64,000 nucleotides of DNA from Tribonema minus. Taxonomy: Eukaryota; Sar; Xanthophyceae; Tribonematales; Tribonemataceae. The notes below the pieces were generated by a model. The model was not told where the DNA came from, did not search any database, and worked only from the letters and a program-made list of their open reading frames with translations. Below, in pieces: positions 22,814-41,417 of this stretch. The translations under genes and the position numbers were made by a program. Each line of letters opens with the position of its first letter. The first letter of the stretch is position 1. The stretch covers positions 1 to 64,000 of the forward strand of contig JAFCMP010000077.1 in NCBI GenBank assembly GCA_017506865.1, written 5' to 3'.

Positions 22814-25800
22814 ATGTGCGGCACCGGCAGGGAGGCCCTCGATGGCGGTGGTCTGCTGACTCCAGAGCAGCAGGCCAATCTGAGAAACTACAAGTACCAC
22901 GGCAGGGACCTCAGCCTGACCTACAAGTACTTCCTGTCGCCCCTGGCTGAGAAATGCTTGATTTTTGTTCCCAAGGTGAGAGCTCTACCTTGCTACAAGC
23001 AAAAGCGGCAACGCCAGCACACACAACAACTTTCCTGCAACGGTCGAGTTTGTGGTTGGCGGTTCCAGCATCTGTTCTTGCTGCGATCAAAATCAGCCCT
23101 GATGCCGGTCGGTCTCTTGTCGATCTCCTTACGACGATTCTGGCATGACGTGCTCACGTGCCACGTGTGTGACTGTGAAGTCCAGTGCTGGTGCCGATCT
23201 CTCACTATCTTCATGACGACGATCCTGGCATGAGGTGCTCACGTGCTACCTTATGATTCACAAGACGACTCGCCTTGTTCTGCTCCTCCCGCTGCTGGTT
23301 CTGTTTGCATACAGTGGATGGCGCCGAACCTCGTGACACTCCTGGGGCTCGGCGTCTCGTTCATCGGCTATCTCCTGCTGTACACGTACTGCTACGACTT
23401 CACGTCTCACGACGCGCCGCGCTGGGTGCTGCCGGTCGTCGGCGCTGGCCTCTTCATCTACCAGACGCTCGACAACATGGATGGCAAGGTGCGCACTTCA
23501 ACATATGGTGCTTGTGTTTATGCTGTGCTGCGGTCGCGTCGCTTCGCGCCGAAGTCTCCTACTCATAGCCGCTACTCAGTGGCTGCAGCATCAAGCGCAG
23601 GTGCCGACGCTGCCGCCAGTTTCTTATCTTGTGATTGGAATGGAATGGAATCGTTTTTTCCTGATTTTCTCTTGTGGCGCAAAACAACCCTGATAATGGG
23701 TCCATGGCTGGAGAGTCGCTGCGTGGCTCGGTATGACGCAGTGACAAAGTTCTCAACCACTAGATTGCACTAGGGATGGAATTGATTGGTTGTGTGAAGT
23801 GGCCAGGACAATGATACCGGGGGGCGGGTGAAGCGGCCTAACCCTAACCCAAATCCTAACTCTACTCAGTGCAGCCCGCAGGCTACAATAAGCAGCTTGG
23901 CAATGACGGGCGCGGACGTGTAGAGCTACGTAGCCTCATGCGCACTGTGACGAGCAGTGACCGTCAGCGGCGAGGCACAAGGAAAACTATCATGTCTGAT
24001 GCTTACATGAGGAAAACTATCATGCGTGATGTTTGTGCAGACTCCTGAAGAATGATCCCATATACCCAAGGTCCGGACTGTCAGTAGTCAGCAGCACTTA
24101 GCACGCGCTCAGCCCTGAAGACTCCCTCCCTCTGTCCCTGTCTCTCTCTCACACACTTTCTCTCAAACGCTGCTTGCAGCGCGCACGCCTTTTTGACATG
24201 CACACAGCCCTGACGATATACTATCTCTCTCTCTTTCTCTCTCAATTGGCACTTGCGCAGCACGCGCGCCGCACGGGCAGCGGCTCCCCCCTGGGCCTCC
24301 CCTTTGACCACAGCTGTGTCTTATTTCTTATTTATGTACTTTTATTATATTTATGTACTTTTGATGCAGGATACGGGCAAGAAGAATGGTATGATGTACC
24401 TACCCATGGGCTGGGCTCTCAGTGGTCACCAGCACTTGACACACGCACAGCGCTGAAGACTCCTTTCCTCTCTCTCTCTCTCTCTCTCTGTCTCCCTCCT
24501 TTTCCCTCAATTGGCCGGCACTTGATTTCTGTATTTCTCTCTCTCTCGGTTCCTTCCTCTCGATTGTCACTTGCGCAGCACGCGCGCCGCACCGGCAGCG
24601 GCTCCCCCCTGGGCCTCCTCTTTGACCATGGCTGCGATGCCATCAATTGCACCCTTGGCACCTTCGTCTTTGCAACGGCGATAGGCGTGGGGCGCTCGCT
24701 GCCGCTCGTGGCCATGTGCTTTGCCAACCAGGCGGTGCCGTTCTTCTGGGCGACGTGGGAGGAGTACCACATTGGGGAGATGAATCTGCCCATAATCAAC
24801 GGGCCCTCGGAGGGCATGCTGATAGGTACATTGAATGTATTTATCCAGGTAGAAAAATCATCAAAAACATCAGGTTTTTGCGGTGCCATTCTTCTGGGCG
24901 ACGTGGGAGGAGTACCACATTGGGGAGATGAATCTGCGCATAATCAACGGGCCCTCGGAGGGCATGCTGATAGGTACGTATATGCACGGGGGGGGGGGGG
25001 GGGGGGTACTCAGGGTTATGTACACCAGGAAAACGGGTAGGTTTAGATCAGAGTACCACATTGGGGAGATGAATCTGCCTTTAATCAACGGGCCCTCGGA
25101 GGGCATGCTGATAGGTATGTATCAGTATGTGCCCTGGGGTATGTACTCAGGGGTGTTTTCACAACACAAGGGGTATAAGATGAAAGTTTTCACATCAGCG
25201 AGATGAACTTGCCCATAATTAACGGGCCCTCGGAGGGCATGCTAATAGGTACGTGTATGCACTCAGGGGTATGTATATGAGACCAGGGGTAGTATGAGCT
25301 GGATGGCACTTCTGTGTACAAGCTTCCCAGCGTTCTTGAGACAGACTGCCCTGCAATGGCATCGCGCTAACGGCAGTGCACCCCGCACGCGCTCGCAGGC
25401 GTCGCCCTGACGGTCGGCAACTACTTCACCGGCCCGGACTTCTGGTGGACCCCCCTGGATGCCCTCTTCGGCTACGCCCCCGCCGCCGCCATCCTCGCCG
25501 CCTCCATGATCGGCATCGCCACCACGGCGCTCATCCAGACGGCCACTGTCCTGGCGCACGTCGCCAAGAAGAGCGACGGCGGCGGCGCGGCGGCGGCGGC
25601 GCGCGCGCTGTGGGGCCTGTCGGGCTTCGCGGCGTCGGCCGCGCTCAGCGCGGCGTGGCTAAGCCGCGCGCCCGCCGCCTTCGACGCGCACCCGCACGCC
25701 GTCGTCTTCCTCGTCGGCGCTGTAAACGTCGACCTGCTCGTCTCGCTAATGCTCGCGCACATCGTAGGCGCGCCGCACGCGCCGCTGCGGCGCGCGCCGC

Positions 25801-25973
25801 TGGCGGCGCTCGCGGCGCTCGCGGCGGCGCGCGCACAGAGCCCCGCCGCGGTGCTTGGCGCCGCCGCCGCGATGGCGGCGCACGTCGCACTAATGCTCAC
25901 GCGCACCGTGCGCGCCGTGCGCGACGCGCTCGGCATCTACGTCTTCAGCCTGGAGAAGCGCCGCATGGACTGA
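22814..25973 (+). CDS. CDP-alcohol phosphotransferase (choline/ethanolamine phosphotransferase type)
   Basis: Four exons, 22814-22975, 23315-23488, 24579-24825 and 25399-25973, give 385 residues with all phases closing (0, 0, 1). The enzyme transfers phosphocholine or phosphoethanolamine from a CDP-alcohol to diacylglycerol, the last Kennedy-pathway step, in the ER membrane. The signature DG-x2-AR-x8-G-x3-D-x3-D is complete: D110-G111, A114-R115, G124, D128, D132 ([23 protein letters not shown], assembled across an exon junction). Also present are the family N-terminus (LRNYKYHGRDLSLTYKYFLSPLAEKC), WMAPNLVTLLG, and VPFFWATWEEYHIGEMNLPIINGPSEG, typical of eukaryotic CPT/EPT/AAPT. The hydrophobic C-terminal half carries about 6 membrane spans. 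Length is close to known members. Choline versus ethanolamine preference cannot be read. Exon 3 has decayed copies on both sides. Confidence 0.9.
24085..24310 (+). repeat. Acceptor-side copies of phosphotransferase exon 3
   Basis: The segment 24420-24640 (GTCAGCAGCAC-like start, GCGCTGAAGACTCC, long CT run, then CAG and exon 3 start) has an earlier copy ending at 24254-24315, which still reads [18 protein letters not shown], and a more decayed one at 24085-24190. The CT-rich polypyrimidine tract and CAG are kept in each. Confidence 0.8.
24877..25250 (+). repeat. Three donor-side copies of phosphotransferase exon 3
   Basis: The exon 3 end EEYHIGEMNLPIINGPSEGMLIG with its donor ATAG|GTACAT is repeated at 24877-24975, 25049-25115 and 25193-25250. 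The last about 50 nt of exon and the GGTA donor are almost unchanged in each (ATAGGTACG, ATAGGTATG, ATAGGTACG). Copies shorten with distance. Confidence 0.9.
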
Positions 25974-27430
25974 GCGCAGCGTCGCGGCGCTGCTGCTGCT
26001 GCTGCAGCGGCGGAGGCGGCAGGGGCAGCGGCGCCGCAGCGCAGCAGCTGCTGCTGCTGCTGCGCCAGCGGCAGTGACGGCGGCAGCAGCGGCGGCGGCA
26101 GCAGCGGCGGCGGCGGCAGCAGCGGCGGCGGCGGCAGCAGCGGCGGCGGCAGCAGCAGCGGCGGCGGCAGTGGCAGCGGCAGCGATGGCGGCAGCAGCGG
26201 TGGCGGCGGCAGCGGCAGTCGCTGAGCAGCGGCGTTGCTGCTGTCGCGGCGGCGGGCGGGGCAGAGCAGTTGCACACCTCGCCTGCATCATTGGCGGCTG
26301 GGCAACGCAAGGGCGCTGATGCTACTGCAGCAGCTGGTGTGCCAAGCAGCGGCGGAGGCGAGGAGGCGGCGGCGGCAGCGAAGCAGCAGCGATGGACGGC
26401 GGCAGCGGTGGTGGCAGCGGAGGCGGGTGCGGCGGCAACGCAGCAGTGGCGGCATCGGCACAACTACTGGGTTGCTGCAGCAGGGGCGGCAGGCAGCATC
26501 GCAGCTGCTGCGGCGGCGACACAGCTGCAGGTGCTAAACTGCCGCATGCCCGGTGACGGCTCTAGACGTTGGGGTGTGATGCTGCGACACCATGCAGCAG
26601 TGTCTGGCAGCGGCTACGCGGCCACGCGGTAGACGCAGCCGTCTGCGCCTGTGCGCTGAGCGTTGTCACTCGGAGGACTGAGCGCTGACTCGCAGGTACG
26701 GCGCCGCTGCAGCGGTGCTGCCACTGCGGCAGCAGAGGGCCGCAGCAGCTGCTGCGGAACAGCGCCAGAGTGAAGCCGCTGCCGCGTTGAAGCGGCGACG
26801 GCAGCGGCAAACTGGCGGCACCAGCCACAGCAGCGGCAACAGGGCAAGCAGCAGTTGTGGGGCGCAAGGCGCAGCGGCGGCGGTTGCGAGGGGTGGCAGA
26901 GGCGGCGGCGGCGCAACACCAGGGCGCTGAGCACTGCTGCGGCGCTCTTTCGAGTCACGTTGCAGCCTACTCACGCGCGGCGCCATGATGCGCCTGCAGC
27001 AGTTCGGCCTGGTGGCGCGCAGCAGCGGCAGCGGCAGCGGCAACGGCGGCGGCAGCGGCCTGTTGGTGGCAAAAGCGCCTGCAGTGTGCCTGGCACGGAT
27101 TTGCTGCGGATGCACCTGCTGCGTGACAACGCTCACACGGCAAGAAGCGCGCTGCCACCGCGCCTGCAGGACGGCACCGGAAGGCGCAGCGGCAGCGGCG
27201 CGCGTCGGCAGCAGCTGCGGTAGCAGGGCGCAGCTGCCGCAGGTGTCGCAGACAGTGCCGGCAGCACGCGCCTCATGCGCTTTCTGTGACTTTGTCAGCC
27301 GCAACAGCACCAGCGCCAGGGAGCATTCCTGGTGGCGAGGTGCCCTGGCGCGCGTTGTGTACATAAACGCCGGCGTCTGCTGCTGCGATACGCCGCCTTC
27401 ATGGGGTCGTTCGTGCCTACAGTAGATGCG
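25974..27430. other. Low-complexity GCA/GCG region
   Basis: From the stop of the phosphotransferase to about 27,400 the DNA is dominated by GGCAGC, GCGGCG and related triplets, including an uninterrupted polyAla/polyGln-type block at 26070-26225. Every frame is open in places because stop codons are rare in such DNA. No gene is supported. Confidence 0.6.
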
Positions 27431-28041
27431 TTACGGCGGCAGCAGATGTGATCGTAGTTTGGTTACCTGTTGGTGTCGTGTTGCTCGAGCAGGTCTGCCT
27501 GGGCCTGCATATGGCAGTCACAAATGCGGAATGATTTATCTGCCTCAGGCTGCTGCAGGGCCCAAACCTGCTACATACATCCCGGTGCCTACAGAGCCAT
27601 TTCTCAAGTCCTCTTTTGATGTAATGCACTGCAACTTCAAGACATTATCTATGCTTGATTTTCCTGTTGCGCCTTACCTTCAAGACTTGACATGTAGCTA
27701 GCTTTGAGTCTTGTGCAACTCTCAAGTATTTTCTTCCATGGGCTAGCTTGGAACATGTGACAATGTGTAGCAGAGCACTATTTGTATGACAATGCGCAAC
27801 AGAGCAGTATTGTGTTACAACATACATGTTTCATCTGGGTGCGGCGCGCAGCAGCTGCAGCAGCCGGCGCGGTGCGGTGTTGCGCTGCTGTGATGTGCCA
27901 AGTAGTTTTGCCGCCTCTGGCAGAATGCGTTCCGCCACAACTGCCAGCCGCGCAGTGGAAATGCGCATTTATTAGAGTGTGTTTCAAAGGCAACTTAAAT
28001 TGCCCAAGACCATCCTCACCTTCAGTGAGAACAGCATCTTG
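27431..28041. other. Intergenic, nothing recognised
   Basis: AT-richer DNA with short frames only; GTATTGTGTTACAACATACATG-like words near 27780-27830 repeat loosely. Confidence 0.4.
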
Positions 28042-28800
28042 GTGAGTACAACAAAGCCACAGATGGCACCCCCCTTCCATTCCCCATGGTAAGAAAACAC
28101 CAGTCCACTCTTTCCACATGACAGAAGTACGACATGTAGATTCCTTACAGCTAGATGCCAATCATCTGGGCTTTTTCGCGCCCTGAGCGAGAATTAATAA
28201 AAAGTACGATATCAACTATACGATATCCACTATTCTGGTCATGACCAGAATTGCTACAAACTTGCCACTTTGGCAATCGGGTCTTTTGGCAGCATCGGGG
28301 AGCAGGGGCGGAAGCTGCTGGAGGCTGTGGCGACGGAGTATGCCAGCAGGATGTCAGTGCCCGGAGGAGCGCGCCCTAAAGCTCTTAAGGGCATCGCCCT
28401 GGCGCGCTTACGCTCGGCACTGTCGGCAGCGCTCCACATGGCGTACTCTGGCCGTGTCATGACACACATGGCACTTGGGGATAATAAAAAAGCATGGCAG
28501 AATCCAGGGGGGGGGGCACATAGAGGAGGACGCAGGTGAGGATCCCGAGATGCCATTTGGCGGCGGCGGCGTTTGAGTGGTTGTCGTCGAGACACTTTCA
28601 GAAGTCACTCGACATGCAAATTCCGTACAGCAGCATCAAGTTCGACCATCATCTGGGCTTTTTCGCGCCCTGAGCGAGAACTAATAAAAAGTACAATATC
28701 AAAATCGTACGCGCCTCCATCAGTCCCAACAAAGCCACAGATGGCACCCCCGTCCCTTTCCCAAACCACCCAGTAGCTAGCAATCCAATTTTTGCACACG
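28042..28800 (-). repeat. Two copies of a 170-200 bp unit flanking a LINE remnant
   Basis: The words CATCTGGGCTTTTTCGCGCC, CTGAGCGAGAA and TAATAAAAAGTAC occur at 28166-28207 and 28651-28692; CAACAAAGCCACAGATGGCA occurs at 28049-28068 and 28728-28747. The blocks have a different order in the two copies, as if cut from a longer tandem array. The LINE-like piece lies between them. Confidence 0.75.
28270..28480 (+). mobile_element. LINE (non-LTR retrotransposon) ORF2 C-terminal remnant
   Basis: The frame reads AIGSFGSIGEQGRKLLEAVA, then RPKALKGIALARLRSALSAALHMAYSGRVM. This resembles the tail of reverse-transcriptase ORFs of algal non-LTR elements (an FG-x-x-G-x-x-G segment, then a helix with RL-x-x-A-x-x-x-x-x-x-A). 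No reverse transcriptase, endonuclease or polyA end is present, so only a 5'-truncated scrap remains. The match is by pattern only. Confidence 0.38.
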
Positions 28801-28805
28801 ACGCA
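28605..28805 (-). CDS. Possible exon of unknown protein
   Basis: The minus strand reads CVVCKNWIASYWVVWERDGG, AICGFVGTDGGAYDFDIVLF, ISSRSGREKAQMMVELDAAV, RNLHVE and stop. It is protein-like (balanced, no runs), and the second, rearranged copy at 28042-28210 keeps parts of it. I recognise no family; it could be an exon or part of a mobile element. Confidence 0.3.
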   Translation of the reverse strand, partial: CVVCKNWIASYWVVWERDGGAICGFVGTDGGAYDFDIVLFISSRSGREKAQMMVELDAAVRNLHVE

Positions 28806-28989
28806 ATTGAGCTTTGCCATTCTGCCTCGTACTGAGATTATGGATTGAATGCAGCATTTTTTAAATGCTATATACGCTGTGTGAACGTCAATGCTATATA
28901 CGCTGTGTGAACGCAACGTTCATGATAATGGAAAACTTGAAGCCGCTGCAACGCTTGAGGTGACGTTCCGCTCGCGCTTCCAGAACAGC

Positions 28990-29245
28990 CATATTATGTG
29001 TGACCGCCAGCACAGCTCCGGAGCTCATGACATGCATTTTAAAATGTGATGACCGCGACATGCGCCGCCCATTGTGACCGCGGCATGCGCCGCCCATATG
29101 TGTGTGTGCCAGCGCTGCTCCAGAGCTCATGACATGCATGAATGTGATGCCATACGTGTGTCTGCCAGCGCTGCTCCAGAGCTCATGACATGCATTTTAA
29201 AATGTGATGACTGCGGCATGCGCCGCCCATTGTCAGAACGCGCTA
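28990..29245. repeat. Minisatellite, about 3 copies
   Basis: Units contain CAGAGCTCATGACATGCAT (or CGGAGCTC...), TTTAAAATGTGATGA and GCATGCGCCGCCCAT, at about 29018-29073, 29085-29150 (lacking the central TTTAAAA) and 29168-29232. Nested shorter repeats (CCGCGGCATGCGCCGCCCAT at 29079-29097) show unequal growth. Confidence 0.8.
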
Positions 29246-29944
29246 CTACAAGTCCGTCTCAGGGACCAGACACAAGGTGCTGAGCCACGTCCTATTAGCG
29301 TCCGCAGCCGCAAAAAACAACATACATGCAACAGCCCATTCTGCGTGGACGTGCCGAAATTCTGCTAGGCGGCGTAGGCCAGCGACGCTGCGTTGGTGCG
29401 ACTCTCACTGCGCCGCAGGGGCCCGACGTAAACTTGCGCAGCCAATGTCGTACCGTCGCGACAGCGCGACTTGCGACGCGCGACTCGAGTGTGGCATTGC
29501 GCGCTGCCTCAACTTCGCTGAACCTCACTGGCGCAGCGTACCATTACGTACGGTATGGTGATGCGCGTCGCCGTGTGATGCGCGTCGCCGTGTGTTTACA
29601 CCCTCATGCGCAGCCCCCAGCGTGACTGCGCCGCGCGTGCACTACAGTAACATGAAAGCGCCTGACTCGACGGCGCTGCGCGGAGCAGGACGGGGCATTA
29701 CAGTGTCCGGCCCGGCGCAGCACGCGCAATGTGTGTGTGTTCGACCTGCCCCTAACTTCAAGTACAGGTGCTAACTTCAAATACAGGCGCGCTTCCCGCC
29801 CGCGCTTGGCGTGTTCCTGCGCACTGCGCAGTGCGTTACGCGCGTGCGCGATTTCCTGCGTTGCCCCGCGACCCCCCCGTGGCGCTCCTCAAAGCGCCCT
29901 TGAACAACAGACTGCGCGCAGCACGTGCTGCCGCACCTCTTTTG
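29246..29944. other. Downstream of the protease gene, no gene seen
   Basis: Overlapping frames on both strands, including 29326-29625 (+), lack motifs. GATGCGCGTCGCCGTGTG at 29562-29596 is a small direct repeat. This stretch may include the 3' UTR of the minus-strand protease gene. Confidence 0.4.
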
Positions 29945-39139
<9,195 letters not shown>

Positions 39140-39589
39140 TCAAACACCGATGCCTACGCGTGCGGTGCAGCCGCACTTGCCCTCATGCAAAGCATCACTG
39201 CGTGCTGAGCGATTTCTCACAGTACTTTTGAAACGCCACGACGAAGTTAAGAGTTAAGAGCAGTTGAAGTTGTCAAGTTCGCTGTGAGCGGGTGCGTTTC
39301 AACAATAGCCTTGGATCTCCTGAGGCAGGAGTGATGCACCTTTGCTGGTATTGGCGACCAGCACCTCGCTCCTCGCAGCTTCTGGTTGACTGTGCTACTC
39401 GCACTCAGCTTCCAAAGAGGTATATACAGCGGAAGGTCATGTGAATCAGCATCCGCAATCCGGAGTATGGCGTGGCCGTGACAATGGACAGATAGTGTGG
39501 CGCCTGCACCTGAATGCGGGCTCCACTCACGTCCACGACCACATCACTGCAGAAGGCGGGGGCTGGCACTTTGGATCCGAGCATCTTTT

Positions 39590-40110
39590 GACGACGTTGC
39601 GGACCTGCCGCCCATCTTTGGAACGCCGTTACAGCTCTCAGAAACCCAGCTGCCGGCGTTGGCGGTTCATTCGAAGGTTACATCCACCCCTTTCAAACAT
39701 GGCTTCTTTCTAGAACGCCAACCACCCAGCAGATGTGGTCGCAGCGCCAAGCGCAGCCCACGGTCTGTTACACCTGCATTTCAGTGCCATCGATGCGCCA
39801 GCGATGACATGCCGAGTATGTGCGGCGCGCTCCATGAGCTGGCCATCGTCGTTGCCGCGCAACTCGGAGGTGTGCCGCAGTTGCAGATGGGCGCGATGGC
39901 GTTGAAAGAGCAGGTGTAGAAGACGAGAGGGTGCGGCTGGCGCTCCGGGCACAGCCTCGGATCCTGCAGCCGCAGCAGCCTGGCTGCGGGGTCGTTGGTG
40001 TTTCAGAAGTAGCCGAGTTTGAGGGTTGATGTTGCCTTCAACTGAACCGCCACCGCCGGCACCTGGCGTTCTGAGAACCGAAGCGGCTTTGCGGAGATGG
40101 ACAGCAGTCC
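39590..40110. repeat. Diverged inverted pair of a coding-like segment
   Basis: Plus strand 39593-39712 reads VADLPPIFGTPLQLSETQLP, ALAVHSKVTSTPFKHGFF. Minus strand 40015-40110 reads LLSISAKPLRFSERQVPAVA, VQLKATSTLKLGYF. The DNA matches over most of about 100 bp in opposite orientation. They lie between the divergent starts of the protease and the reductase genes. Family unknown. Confidence 0.6.
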
Positions 40111-40669
40111 GCGATGACGGCCGAGGTGTTTCCAAGAATTGTCACAGTCATGTATTCTCCATTCAGGTGCGCAGTACTTCCAAGAATTCCCCCAGGAATA
40201 GTTGGCGGTCCGTTGTTGTATTGAGGGTCCTGCTTTTTTTACGTAGATGGCCCAGGATGGGCAAAATCTTTGCACAATGCACCAAAGAAACAACTCTCCC
40301 GGGCGGGCTGCTGCTGCTGTGTGACGCTAGCCGTAAACGCCGCGCCTCACAACATCTGGCCACCAGCAGACTCCCGTTCGCCCCCCTCTAATCATGGTTT
40401 TGCCTTTTCTTACCCTTTTCAGCACGGCTCAGCAGCAGCATGTCACCAGCAGCAGGGTGAAGTCGCCGTATGAAATTTTGCCACCGCAGAGAACGACGGA
40501 GGCCGCTTGAGGTGTGCGCATCCACACCCAAATGAATACGCCTGCGTCAAAATGTGGTAAAACAAAAAGAAACATCGAATCTCTCAGTGTGTACACGTGT
40601 ACCGCCACGTTTGAAGTTTGCAACTTGAACTATTCGTCAGGATCCTGCACGCACATTGCGTCAGCCAGC

Positions 40670-41386
40670 ATGGGTGGCAGCCTGCAGAAGGAGCTGGACG
40701 CGTTGCCGGACCCAGACAATGAAATTAAGGTACGTGCCTTGTGGATTTCAGGAGCAACGTCTGTCGATTCTGAACATGACATTGCTTTTGATGCATTTAA
40801 ACCGTGCTCTGCGGCGTCAGGTCCGTGCAGTGCAGTACTACTGGCTGCACTCTGCAGCTTTCCGACCAGCGACGTGTCAATCAAACTTCCAGCACCTGCC
40901 TGCTCTCCGACCTTCCCTACACTGAGTAGTGTTGCTGACTTGCAACAGCAGTGGAAGTCACGAAGCTGTGTTGTATGTTTTAGGGGTTGTTTACCTCGGT
41001 GATGTCAGCAAATTTTGTCGAATTGTCAAAAACGGTGCAGAAAGAAAGCCCACAGCAGAGCCAGATGTGCTGCAATCTGGTGTGATCTTTCAAAGTGTTT
41101 ATGCACTGCTATTTGCTGTGCGCGTATCAACGTACAGTACCGCTTATGTAGCGGCATCACAGCAATCAATGCAGTAAAAAGTCAGTGCATTCATTGCGCT
41201 GGCCTACTGGAACGGCATTGCGGGGCTCAGGCGCTGAGCCAGACTGCACATGTGCACGCAACACGCGCTCGTGCGGCTGCTGGTAGTGGCGGGTATTGGT
41301 GGAACACTGTGTGAGCGAAGGAGACGATCTTGCAGTCATAAGCCCGTGCACAGAAATAATGCCACAAGCTGTCAGCAGCAGCAGCA

Positions 41387-41417
<31 letters not shown>

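Noticed and set aside
26074-26319. PolyAla open frame
   Set aside because: Pure triplet-repeat translation, open in all frames.
28254-28595. Minus-strand 113-codon frame over the LINE remnant
   Set aside because: Shadow of the plus-strand LINE-like frame; Pro/Arg-rich with no pattern.
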